From Pictodentalium vernedei (Eukaryota > Mollusca > Scaphopoda > Dentaliida > Dentaliidae), in NCBI GenBank assembly GCA_031216915.1, contig CM062289.1:252893113-252957112 (forward strand): DNA of 64,000 nt. Reading direction: 5' to 3'. Below are positions 57,701-64,000 of the stretch, in pieces. Within the stretch, counting starts at the first letter, position 1. Each line of letters starts with the position of its first letter. The position numbers were made by a program, and so were the translations under genes. Below the pieces are notes generated by a model that worked only from the letters and a program-made list of their open reading frames with translations, was not told the origin of the DNA and ran no database searches.

Positions 57701-60700
57701 CAATAGGTACGATATAACTCGCAACAGAGACTAGATGTGTTTCGACCAGTGATTGTGTAGAAAGTTTCTGATATCGGACTAAAAAAGAACTTCCGAAATG
57801 TAATTAACTCTCCCTATGCCACAGTGATTATATACACACCGGATTATTCCTGTTGTGTACATGTATCGGGTCTTCGGGAATATTATCTCTATTTTTATGG
57901 TGCTTGCATAATTTTACCTTCCCGACGAATTCGGCCGATTTTTCGACGTGGGGGGGGGGGGGGGTGGGGGTGGGGGTGGGGGGGCTTGACCCCCACCCAA
58001 TTCGGCGCTACACCTTCCATACACATGCATTTTAAATTATTTCAATAGTTTCGGGGTAATGGCAAGATAGGAGTGCAGAGACACTAAAAAGTGAATCAGT
58101 TGCACTTCGACGATCTGCTGACGTTAGATAACATATCAGGAATTCCAGTATCTCCAGTGTACGGCATTAAATGGAGATGATGGACATTCATGGGCGTAAA
58201 TCCTGGAGTGGGAGCGTGGGGAAAGCCTCACTTCTTTTCTCTTTGGACAGTTGGAGTGCCGACAGTTGGAGTGCCGAGTACTATTTGTTGGCATATGCAA
58301 AAACCTATTTATTCGGATAATCAAACCTGTTAAAGGCGATTGCCAGTTTGGTGAAATGCAAGTCGGAATAACACTAGGAAATTCTCCACGACAATTTGGA
58401 ATATCGTGCACTCGCTCACAGAATTTACGATGTCATTGCCGATTGCCGTGGCCTAGAATTTCGGTGGTCATAGACTCATAGTTTGAATATCCAGCTGGAA
58501 GCATAGATATGTGTACATAAGAACCACCTGACTAACTTATGATATGGTCGGACAAACATGGATAACCACCACAACTAGCCTAACATTTGAAGATAGATAA
58601 TCTCTATACAACTAGATTGCTGGAACGCTTATCAGTCACATACAGAAAAATGCCCGAACAGCCGATATCATAGGAGGCGGATATTGCTATAAATAAACAA
58701 AACAAGTAGAATATCTACAACATATTTTAGTTCTTATTGAGAAAAAACAAGTGCTAAGATTCGAAAGTTGATGTCGTGCAACCAGTTTTCACACAATGAC
58801 GTTTGATTATGTGAAAGCGGTTAGGCTGTGACTGCAGTCACAGCGTATCAGCTTTCATGTCATCCAGTCATCGAAGGGGGAGTTGTTGCGCGTTGGAGGG
58901 GTGATCACTGGTCTCTAATACAACAGAATTGCTTGAACATCAGTGAAAAGCGTCGAAACTCAATCTGCCCCCTCCAAAAGATTGCCTCAAGTTAATCAAG
59001 TTGGGCAAACTCCGCAACGTACTAACTCCACACAAGCAGGGTTATCACTGGTTTAACCCTTTCAAATCGGCGCCTTGGAAGGTATCATGTCAGTCAATAC
59101 TGTCAACGGCGAAATGGGTGAAACCATCCTGGTTTGTTGAGAGGTTCAGTAATAATTGAATCCAACAGCTCTATCGAGCTGTTGGATTAAATTATTACAG
59201 CGCCTCGCTTCAGATTTTTTGCTTTTTATATCGTCTGCTCGTACACAACCAATTTTTTTCCTCCACGCAAAGGTTTATGCACACCCGGTTGAAAGGGTTA
59301 AGCCAAGTACACCATCAGGTGCAGTATGTCTTAGTACACAACGCCACCGTGTCCCACAAAGGCAATCGGGATTCAGTGTTTGTACAAGGACACAACGCAG
59401 ATACCTCTGGCCGGGATCCAACCGTGTACAATTTAGGTTTGAAGTCCAAGGCACTAATCGCAGGGCTGGGAGCAGTTAACGTTTCAAACGTTAACGTGTT
59501 AAATTATTTTAACAACGTTAAAAACAATTAACCAAGTTAATAACATTTAACTTTGAAGATTATAAATGTATAATATGTAGAATTGCGTCGTTATCTTGTG
59601 TTTACCCAAGCCCGATCGCACGGGCCGATGACGTCGAATTTTGCGCCATTTGACGAAATTGAAGGACACGAATAATTTAGATGTTCGTCAGTTATAGACG
59701 ACCCAATGATTTGGTGGAGAGACCATGAAGCCCTACTACCAACGTTGGCGAAGTTGGCCCGCCGATGTTTGGCGATACAGCAATATTAGCTTCATCCGAA
59801 CGCCTGTTTTCCATGTAAGGACTGGTATTCGAACAACGGAGGATGTTCGTTTCTTAGGATACGGCCGCATCGATTGCATTCTTAAATGAAAACATCGCTA
59901 AATGTTAGAATTTACGATAACCTGAAAGAACTATATTAACTACTCGTCCCCTGAGTTCCAATGTGTTCTATGTGCCAGTAGGCACATAGAACACAATGGA
60001 ACTAAAGAGACGAACTGTTCTTAAGTTCAATCATATTCAAATTCAAATCAATAAAAATGGCCGAAGTTATTAAAATTTTGTTCATTTTAACATTTAACGT
60101 CATTTAACTCGCTAACGCCGAATTATTTAACACGTTAACGTGTTAAGGAAAATTTTAACTCCTCCCAGCCCTGACCAATCGCCTTGTCGCTGCGCTGCCC
60201 ATACAGACAAAATTATTTCACTTCACAGATAATACAAAGAACATCCACAGAATATGAAGCCTTTAAATTGGGCGCCCAGCACTCTAACAGTTAAGGATCT
60301 ATTCGGTAAGTAATTTATTATACAGTGTATTTTGAGAAGAATATACTCACCCATTGCGAATGATGGCATAGGACTCCACACCGTTCGTTCCATCGCAGTG
60401 GAAAACCTTGGCGCTGTTATTCCTTGGGTTATCTGGAACAGAAGTTAACCTGTACTAAATAAATGTATTGCAGTGTTTGTATCAAAGCTTAGTACTGAGA
60501 TACAAAATTCACCTGAAAATCGAAATGCAGATCATGACACAGTCTCCTTAACCCTTGACCCACCAACTGACCCCAAAGGCAAGCAGTGTTCACGCAGGCT
60601 CGAAACTGTTTGGTACCGGTACCACATTCTCAGTAAGCCTGGATATTTTTAGTCCCCTACGGAACCGTAAGGGGACTATAGGATTGCACTCCGTCCGTCT

Positions 60701-63236
60701 GTCCGTCCGTCCGTCTGTCCGTCTGTCTGTTTTTTTTATGTTACAACCTCTCCCTACAACATGATTTAAGCTACCTTTCATATTTGGTACATGGATAAAT
60801 GGTTCTGAGGGGATGATGCACGCTCAAAATGTTTTTCTCAAAATCCAAGATGGCGGAATGGCGGCCATTTTTGTTGTGGTTTTAAGCTTTTTTTTCTCTA
60901 TTTTCATGTTACCACCCCTCCCACCAACATGGTTCAAGCTACACTTTGCATATTTGGCACATGGGTAGAGGGTTGGGAGGGGATGATGCACGTTCAATAT
61001 TTTTTCTTCAAAATCCAAGATGGCGGCATGGCGGCCATTTTTGTTGTGTTTTTTAAAGCTTTTTTCTCTATTTTATGTTACCACCCCTCACTCCAACATG
61101 GTTCAAGCTACACTTTTTATATCTGGCACATGGATAGAGGGTTGTAATGGGATGTTGCGCGTTCAATATTTTTTTTTCAAAATTCAAGATGGCGCTATGG
61201 CAACCATTTCTGTTGTGTTTTTTAAGCTTTTTTCTCTATTTTATGTTACCACTGCTTCCTCCAACATGGTTCAAGCTACACTTTTCATATATGGTACATG
61301 GATAAAGGGGTTGGAAGGGGATTATGCACGCTCAATATTTTGTTTTCAAAATCTAACATCTGTCCGTCCGTCCGTCCGTCCGTCCGTCCGTCCGTCCGTC
61401 CGTCCGTCCGTCTGTCTGTTATGTTACCACCTCTCCCTCTAACATGCTTCAAGCTACACCTTTCATATTTGGTACATGGATAAATGGTTCTGAGGAGATG
61501 ATGCACAGTCAATATTTATTTTTCAGAATCCAAGATGGCAGAATAGCGGCCATTTTTGTTGTGTTTTTTAAGATTTTTTCTCTATTTTATGTTACCACCC
61601 CTCCCTCCAACATGGTTCAAGCTACGCCTTTCATATATGGTACATGGATAAAGGGTTGTGAGGGGATTATGCACGCTCAATATTTTTTTTTCAAAAACCA
61701 AGATGCTTATATACTCTAGTGTCTTCTGTGACAAAAACACCTTATGTCACAAAAGTGCCGTAGGGGACTAATACCACCTCGGAGGTCAAACATTTGTTGT
61801 TCCATGACAAAGACAATTGATCTGTTCAGGCATACGAACACTGATATTTGGAATTCCAAAAGTTTAGCCAATTGGAGATTTTTAGTGCTAAATCAGTTTT
61901 TAGTGCAATTGCTTTGAATTTGCACCCAACAGCATGGACACTAACGAACACTGACGGCAAGTCTACGCCTTAAGCAGAGACTTCATACAAGCATTCTATT
62001 CTATGCATGGAATGTGAGAGTTTACGTCTACAGGAACCTAAAGTATTCCAAGAAAAGATGCTGAACAGAGCGATGGACTGACATGCTGACGATCAATCGA
62101 ACGAGCGGATACGCGAGTAAAAGAAAAAAGGCACCCTGCATGTGTTTTTGGTAGTTTTGTTTTAATGGGGGGGGGGGGGGGGGGGTAAATATTTCTACAG
62201 ATGTGTTAAAGTCACTTCCAGCATCTATGTCGATATTATGACCGCAACATTGGAATGAAGTCAATCGCTTACACATGTGATGTATGCTTTAGAGATTTTC
62301 CATCCCAGGTGTTGGTTACCGGGTCGTAATTTACTTGAACAAAATATGTTCTCTATGCAGTGAACAAGAACTACTCCGGCAAGGGGGGCACGAATATACG
62401 AATACACAACATTTGATTAGGTTGCACTTTCACAAGTCATTTAACAGAACTCATGTTTGAGTGGACGTTATCACATACATCACATTGGTTGTAAATGGTA
62501 TCCATTTCATTGTCCACTGCGTATGAGTGGATCAGTTTTGTTTGAGATATATAATATTATTAGCCAAGCCTTTACCTAACGAATCAGCCGCACCCAACCG
62601 CGTAAGTTTCAAAGTGGGCAGTTGAAACAAATATATTCTTAAAAGGTTTGAAAAAAGAACAGATCATGTGACCCCTCATTGGAACGAGCTCATTGAGCTC
62701 GCTCCAATGAGGGGTCACATGATACAGTTGAGTTTAAATTTTTTGAAAAATTTAAAAAAAACAATAATTAAAATAATAAATATTGATACCCTGTGCGTTG
62801 GGTATGGATTCAAAGGTTTGTTAGTAACCTAGTAAAAACATACTGGATCAATTGCAAGCTATTGTGGATATATCGTACAGCGTATTTTTAAATACCGACC
62901 AAGCAATTTCAGTAATTCAATTATTATTTTATTTCTTACTTGTTCATTTTAATTCAACAAAGCTGAGATCAGTCTAACTGTTAGCCGTGTATATACTTCA
63001 ACTGACTGTGTATAGTATATGCACCATTCAAGAGCACGGGATGGAAAGGGTCAAGTACACATTACCTCACATAATACAAGCTCCTATTGCAATCCGCATG
63101 ATTTTTTGTAAAACCTTGTTAGAGTTGATTACATCACGAGGTCGATAATAAACATACTTTATACCGCGATTGCCGAGTGTATTCAATGCGACCCGACACA
63201 ATCTCGTTAGAACGCATCTGATTGGTTGTTACGCAT

Positions 63237-63271
<35 letters not shown>

Positions 63272-64000
63272 TTGGGGTTTAATGACACTTCGACAGCCAG
63301 GGTCACCTCGTGTCGGACACTTTTACGGATGGAGGAAGCCGGAGTACTCGAAGAGAACCACCTAGCAACGGCGAACAACTGTCTGGCTCTACAACGTACT
63401 AACTCCACGCAAGCAGGGTTAGCATTGATCGAAGACAAGTGCACCATCGACGTGCAGTACTCATTAGCACATAGCGCAACCATGCCCTTGCGTGGGAAAT
63501 TAGGATTAGGTGCCTTGCTCAATGGCACAACGCAGTTACCCCAGGCGGGGATCGAACCGTGAATCTTTCGGTTTGAAGTCTAGTGCCGTAACCACTGAGC
63601 CAACCAATGAGGGGAACAGGCCTGAAAATAAGCAGTCTGGCATTTGCAGAATGAGGTCCCCAGGGGTGAATTTGATTATGCTACCCCATATAGTGGGCCA
63701 ATTTATCCTCTGAGTACCTCTTTCTGTTTAGTTTTGAGACCGTGATTCAGATTGAGGTTCACAGACGGTAAATTTAGTGATGCAGGGTAGCATCACTAAA
63801 TTCACCCTCTGGGGACCTCATTTTGCAGATGACAGTCTGCTTATTTTCTGGCTTGGAGGGGAATGAAATGCTTCGACACAAAACGGTTTCAAGCAAAAAT
63901 GAAAACACACCAACCACCGAGGGTCATATTTTTCTTATCATCCTCACTCACTTAATTCAAGTTGAATCGTGATGTAAATACAAAACACTGTTCTGGAAGA
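45737..64000 (-). CDS. Zona pellucida (ZP) domain protein gene, C-terminal part, 5' end outside window
   Basis: Five minus-strand exons join in frame: 63952-64000+, 60351-60432, 55193-55352, 48095-48164 and 45737-45792. All internal junctions have AG acceptors and GT donors, and phases match at every junction (1, 2, 0, 1). The joined product has the order of a ZP-C subdomain: ESYAIIRNG|CGDG (the usual 'I..GC' segment), then GPLFKSFRFTSTGNMTFRCV, then ECTDPDYCFG|SSCD with the expected cysteine pattern, and a short tail to the stop. ZP proteins are secreted or membrane-bound and polymerise into extracellular filaments in egg coats and other matrices. No transmembrane segment is visible in the short C-terminal tail. 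The introns are large (about 3.5, 5.0, 7.0 and 2.3 kb) and filled with transposons. Exon 1 of this set is the least certain. The exact ZP family member is not identified. Confidence 0.82.
46057..46261. mobile_element. TTAA-flanked palindromic MITE, second type
   Basis: TTAA at 46053-46056 and 46262-46265. Tips CTCCTAGCACTCTG and CAGAGTGCAGAGGG are imperfect inverted repeats. The centre TCTTGTTTGACAGAGCTC pairs with GAGCTCTGTCAAACAAGA. It lies just upstream, in the minus-strand sense, of the ZP terminal exon. Confidence 0.7.
46340..46900. repeat. TCGAAT-rich repeat, possible hAT-like remnant
   Basis: Both ends are built from TTCGAATCGAA-type words (46365-46440 and 46806-46880) in inverted arrangement. 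No clear target duplication is seen and the boundaries are approximate. Confidence 0.4.
46900..47462. repeat. Tandem-core element, about 150-bp units, ACGA/ACGG tail
   Basis: Three units with GCAAAAGGAAACTAAAGTT, ACCAAAAATCTATTTATAG and CAGTGACCTTGAC are followed by CGAACGAACGAACGGAAGAA. Same class as the arrays on the left side of the window. Confidence 0.6.
48095..48164 (-). CDS. ZP gene exon (cysteine-containing end of ZP domain)
   Basis: Acceptor TTTGTTTCTAG at 48165-48166 and donor ATG|GTGAGTAG at 48093-48094. Seventy bases, phase 0 in and phase 1 out, read SSCDLDYGELNIYKRSAVTE and then NEN. The cysteine completes the C-rich ZP motif of the previous exon. YKRS may be a basic processing site, but it lacks a full furin consensus. 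Confidence 0.82.
48560..48675. repeat. Two-copy tandem repeat, about 52 bp
   Basis: CTTGTGTTTATCCGCCAAAA and GAGGAAAATTTCGCCGCT occur twice in direct succession. Confidence 0.8.
48690..49195. repeat. Minisatellite with CCTACGTAAGAGATACTAAG-type units
   Basis: Degenerate units of about 20-25 bp (GAGATACTTAGTC, AGTCCTACGT) occur on both sides of the TTAA MITE at 48738-48977, which has inserted into the minisatellite. Confidence 0.7.
48738..48977. mobile_element. TTAA-flanked palindromic MITE, copy 6
   Basis: TTAA at 48734-48737 and 48978-48981. Near-canonical core around GAGCTCGACGAGCTC. Confidence 0.82.
49362..49412. repeat. Palindromic repeat related to 42572-42640
   Basis: TTGTTACAATTTATGGTAG pairs with CTCCTATAAATTGTAACTAG; flanking words are also shared with the 42.6 kb copy. 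Confidence 0.55.
49545..49815. mobile_element. Divergent relative of the TTAA palindromic MITE
   Basis: The core TGACCTCTCATTGGAACGAG pairs with CGTTCCAATGAGGGGGTCA. The flanks differ from the canonical family, but AGCACAGGGTAT is shared in inverse with 62790-62800. Boundaries are approximate. Confidence 0.55.
49939..50184. mobile_element. TTAA-flanked palindromic MITE, copy 7
   Basis: TTAA at 49935-49938 and 50185-50188. The right tip reads GGTAAAAGG instead of GGTAAAGGG. Core around GAGCTCATCGAGCTC. Confidence 0.8.
50272..50636 (-). mobile_element. tRNA-headed SINE with 12-bp target duplication
   Basis: The exact duplication TATGAGGTTGAT lies at 50260-50271 and 50637-50648. Read on the minus strand, the element starts GGGAGCGCGGTGGCTCAGTG. 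It has a B-box-like GAGTTCGATCC, then CCCTTGGGCAAGGCACTTTA, a body with CTCCGGGTACTCCGGCTTCC, and ends in an A-rich (AAAT) tail. The two Pol III box-like words identify a tRNA-derived head. The body is the one found after the 5S head at 9205-9623. Frames on both strands here are artefacts. Confidence 0.88.
50732..50840 (+). repeat. Left terminal inverted repeat of the Academ-like element
   Basis: The outer 30 bases are nearly identical to the right TIR. The inner part is divergent, with shared blocks CCGGGA, AAAAGTCC and GTTGAGCTTTTTT. Confidence 0.82.
51293..51310 (+). promoter_or_regulatory. Probable 3' splice site upstream of the long frame
   Basis: TTGTTTCAATTTCCGTTCAG is pyrimidine-rich and ends in CAG. 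The frame is open on both sides, the conserved-looking protein starts just after it (GLNVCPVTFDQP), and no start codon precedes it. Confidence 0.55.
51302..53896 (+). CDS. Transposase-associated protein: PIN/XPG-like nuclease plus CXC zinc domain
   Basis: The frame is open from 51236 to the stop at 53894 with no ATG before 51421. It most likely enters through a 3' splice site (TTTCAATTTCCGTTCAG|GGACTGAACG at 51310), so an upstream exon is expected. Residues are numbered from the GTG at 51329. Residues 1-200 (TFDQPLYIKAVEI, VRLGGFHMIMSYLGAIG, then FHAGGHFAYVKS at 187-198) resemble the distal part of a transposase catalytic core seen in related marine-invertebrate elements. At about 465-680 lies a PIN/FEN1/XPG-type nuclease: VFDGY (D512), QAEADVLIAE (E581, D583), GTDTDLLVIL (D606, D608) and SGCDTTSA (D661), followed by GKKK. 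A nine-cysteine CXC/tesmin-like zinc cluster lies at 809-839. The frame is long and intact, which implies recent activity. XPG nuclease plus Cys-rich zinc domain fits the Academ (AcademX) superfamily. That assignment is from memory of the families. Confidence 0.8.
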   Translation, partial: SVQGLNVCPVTFDQPLYIKAVEIVSSSDKLTKVFVRLGGFHMIMSYLGAIGSIMAGSGLDELWGTVYAGGSIHHLIRGHAYSRAVRAHLLTQIAITKLVLEENRTLDNIDCTEVNEIFCGLARGDCTTADAVNQESVNHLLSKLHELLQNASVGRTGKLWVQYYEQIGLLQLFLRAERTGDWELHTYCVRNMIPVFHAGGHFAYVKSSHLYLQQMNELTEIMQQDDLKLFTEKGYFTIRRSDKFWDGIYSDQTIEQCLMRMFKLPGGLTHGRGITDSTVAKWVHGLPLCLPICNALENFVHVHTGHDEQHRDLRQSSQLTDANDITKLLNWLRVHSPFQNRDPQQLVSIATGLEADETVNCDQVRKIGECCVSNVVSKTFNSINLRRVDTVKSFASMANSIKVRGSKVVIDPTILFNRITCVIQSQAEMEEYLKYELAPKPPALFDSAGMRKTQKSTLGKILKTYGSEQTKIPEHSLFVVDGGFLLRAVVWPKQSSYKDICTSYSNYLVRHFGANVVVVFDGYACTMSTKGMEQARRSKDRYSIDINISPELPATTPQSDFLANAKNKTQLIDLLMQELSAINIQSKQAEADVLIAETALDIAQDDNNAVVVGTDTDLLVILTSRVQPGCNIHMMYSITPNLLVSVSEIATKMGDHRSNLLVAHSISGCDTTSALFRVGKKKVFSTIVSDVTSDSQQYVNTILADDSTPSAVAAAGEQLLLILYGSKTVSSLDQYRYVTYKRYVAKSKLNKPIDLASLPPSSDAAQQHVYRCYLQVQQWLGTSLPPTDWGWSLDNGLLVPTAATKPCALDNLLNLISCGCKSACTKRCGCKKAGLSCSGLCNCSSDSCNNHRNTVLSEISEFDE
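53965..54040 (+). repeat. Direct repeat in 3' non-coding part of the Academ-like element
   Basis: TTGTACATTCTGTAAATATT occurs twice in succession, each followed by ATTTATTGAT. A hairpin CAGACACAGACGTGTCTG lies just beyond, at 54045-54062. Confidence 0.75.
54470..54592 (-). repeat. Right terminal inverted repeat of the Academ-like element
   Basis: The reverse complement of the left TIR: outer tip GATTTTTTTCCC, preceded by CAGCTTTCTCC and CCCGGAAAAAATC. Confidence 0.82.
54717..55128. mobile_element. hAT-type MITE, 412 bp, perfect 8-bp duplication
   Basis: Tips CAGTGGCGTAGCCGGG and CCTGGCTACGCGCCTG. The duplication CCTTTCTC occurs at 54709-54716 and 55129-55136. Inside are a long poly-C tract and an inner inverted repeat (TAACTAGGA and TCCTAGTTA). 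It sits 57 bases from the donor of the ZP exon at 55193. Confidence 0.9.
55193..55352 (-). CDS. ZP gene exon (core of ZP-C subdomain)
   Basis: Acceptor ATGTACATTGCAG at 55353-55354 and donor GGG|GTAAGTAT at 55191-55192. It is 160 bases long, 1 + 53 codons. The reading is CGDGLLIPKNEGFITDG, MEIFGPLFKSFRF, then TSTGNMTFRCVFLECTDPDY and CFG. The F-x-F strand, the C-V-x-x-C pattern and following cysteine are the ZP-C signature. This exon is the strongest evidence for the gene. Confidence 0.88.
56190..56446. mobile_element. MITE family C, copy 1
   Basis: The ends are TTTGCAAAATTAGGTCCCCAG and CTGGGGACCTCGTTCTGCA in inverted relation. A strong inner hairpin, AATGCTACCCTGC/GCAGGGTAGCATT, is inside. 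The same layout recurs at 63623-63857. Confidence 0.72.
56447..58980. other. ZP intron sequence, no exon found
   Basis: It contains a palindrome at 57133-57184 (ATCAAAAACAGGTGT paired with ACACCTGTATTTGAT), poly-G or poly-C tracts at 57230-57246, 57645-57661 and 57950-57983, and a two-copy GTTGGAGTGCCGA repeat near 58250. No coding sequence is supported. Confidence 0.4.
59057..59297. mobile_element. TTAA-flanked palindromic MITE inside the SINE
   Basis: TTAA at 59053-59056 and 59298-59301. Tips CCCTTTCAAATCGG and CCGGTTGAAAGGG. The centre TAATCCAACAGCTCG-type hairpin (ATCCAACAGCTC with GAGCTGTTGGAT) lies at 59159-59190. The tips resemble, but differ from, those of the seven-copy family. Confidence 0.82.
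59461..60173. mobile_element. hAT-type non-autonomous element, 713 bp, inside the SINE
   Basis: It begins CAGGGCTGGGAG and ends CTCCCAGCCCTG. The flanks are ACTAATCG (59453-59460) and ACCAATCG (60174-60181), a 7-of-8 duplication in frame with the SINE sequence. Subterminal GTTAACGTGTTAA words occur at both ends. An inner palindrome at 59955-60003 (TCTATGTGCC with GGCACATAGA) may be a further insertion. No transposase. Confidence 0.88.
60351..60432 (-). CDS. ZP gene exon (before the conserved GC segment)
   Basis: Acceptor TTCTGTTCCAG at 60433-60434 and donor AATGG|GTGAGTAT at 60349-60350. Length 82 = 2 + 26 codons + 2. The reading is NPRNNSAKVFHCDGTNGVES and then YAIIRN, with the split glycine codon completed by the exon at 55352. 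Confidence 0.82.
60650..61770. repeat. Tandem-core element bounded by TAGTCCCCTACGG inverted ends
   Basis: TAGTCCCCTACGG at 60650 and CCGTAGGGGACTA ending at 61770 are inverted termini. The core has five units of about 160-220 bp with ACATGGTTCAAGCTACAC, TTTGGTACATGGATAAA and AAATCCAAGATGGCGG. Two CCGT microsatellite blocks (60688-60730 and 61360-61410) interrupt it. This matches the tandem-core class on the left side of the window, read in the other orientation. Frames up to 140 codons here follow the repeat and are not genes. Confidence 0.78.
62165..62395 (-). mobile_element. SINE-like repeat, family A copy 4, degenerate
   Basis: Preceded by poly-G (62167-62186). Contains GACCGCAACATTGGAATGAA, TTTAGAGATTTTCCATCCCA and GGTTACCGGGTC, collinear with the copy at 35862-36103. 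Confidence 0.55.
62560..62830. mobile_element. Divergent relative of the TTAA palindromic MITE
   Basis: The core GTGACCCCTCATTGGAACGA pairs with CGCTCCAATGAGGGGTCAC, and ATCATGTGACC with GGTCACATGAT. The left flank CCTTTACCTAACGAATC resembles the canonical tip. The right boundary is not clear. Confidence 0.6.
63237..63604 (-). mobile_element. tRNA-headed SINE
   Basis: A (TTTA)n tail at the left, then a body with GGAGGAAGCCGGAGTACTCG, GCCTTGCTCAATGGCACAAC and GGGGATCGAACCG (B-box-like on the minus strand). The head ends in ACTGAGCCAAC. Same family as 50272-50636 but with a different tRNA-like head sequence. Confidence 0.8.
63623..63857. mobile_element. MITE family C, copy 2
   Basis: Ends AATAAGCAGTCTGGCATTTG and AGACTGTCATCTGC-type sequence are inverted. 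Inside are GAGGTCCCCAG and CTGGGGACCTC and the hairpin GTGATGC/GCATCAC around AGGGTA. It is collinear with 56190-56446. Confidence 0.72.
63952..64000 (-). CDS. Possible upstream ZP gene exon, cut by window edge
   Basis: The minus strand is open from the window edge to a donor TTAA|GTGAGTG at 63950-63951. It reads TVFCIYITIQLEL and leaves one base, which matches the phase-1 start of the exon at 60432. The beta-strand-like reading suits a ZP subdomain. There is an internal acceptor-like TTCCAG at the edge, so the exon could begin there. Confidence 0.5.
   Translation of the reverse strand, partial: LPEQCFVFTSRFNLN

Larger units (their letters stand above)
58985..60205 (-). mobile_element. tRNA-headed SINE broken by two nested insertions
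   Basis: SINE pieces at about 58985-59056 (CAACGTACTAACTCCACACA), 59302-59460 (GGTTTGAAGTCCAAGGCACT) and 60174-60205 (GCCTTGTCGCTGCGCTGCCC) are collinear with the intact relative at 63237-63604. The first gap holds a TTAA MITE and the second a hAT element. The SINE is therefore older than both. Confidence 0.78.

Noticed and set aside
61020-61442. 140-codon frame with repeated FYVTTPHSNMVQAT-type phrases
   Set aside because: It follows the tandem units of the element at 60650-61770.

Overview
This window is eukaryotic, repeat-dominated and most consistent with the genome of a marine invertebrate. The signs are: one split gene with GT-AG introns; tRNA- and 5S-headed SINEs; hAT- and TTAA-type MITEs; a Ty3/Gypsy-like LTR element; and many arrays of about 145-170 bp units that end in GACGG/ACGG microsatellites. 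Those arrays resemble the 'pearl'/HINE elements known best from bivalves, so a mollusc or another lophotrochozoan is my best guess. The species cannot be named from sequence alone. Nearly all short open frames lie in repeats and are chance frames.

One host gene can be supported. The minus strand from the right edge to 45737 carries five phase-compatible exons (63952-64000+, 60351-60432, 55193-55352, 48095-48164, 45737-45792). They encode the C-terminal part of a zona pellucida (ZP) domain protein; the 5' part is outside the window. Its large introns hold most of the transposons of the right third.

The most striking element is at 50732-54592, in the ZP intron. It is a TIR-bounded DNA transposon with a single 855-codon open frame. 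The frame combines an N-terminal transposase-like region, a PIN/XPG(FEN1)-like nuclease domain with its acidic residues in place, and a nine-cysteine CXC-type zinc domain. It resembles the Academ (AcademX) superfamily. Its frame enters through what looks like a 3' splice site and the upstream half of a transposase is not present, so this copy is probably internally deleted.

Layout. 0-12 kb: a LINE fragment, foldback MITEs and a run of tandem-core elements. 12-19 kb: sparse sequence, TTAA MITEs, a hAT MITE, foldback repeats and one possible exon. 19.2-23.8 kb: a large higher-order tandem array. 23.8-25.4 kb: a long inverted repeat. 25.4-28.1 kb: little recognisable. 28.1-35.1 kb: a complete LTR element (CTGCC target duplication) that carries gag and protease but no visible polymerase or integrase, inserted into an older tandem array. 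37.3-41.9 kb: two copies of an unidentified hairpin-rich repeated module. 42-64 kb: the ZP gene's 3' end, its introns, and nested SINE/MITE/hAT insertions.
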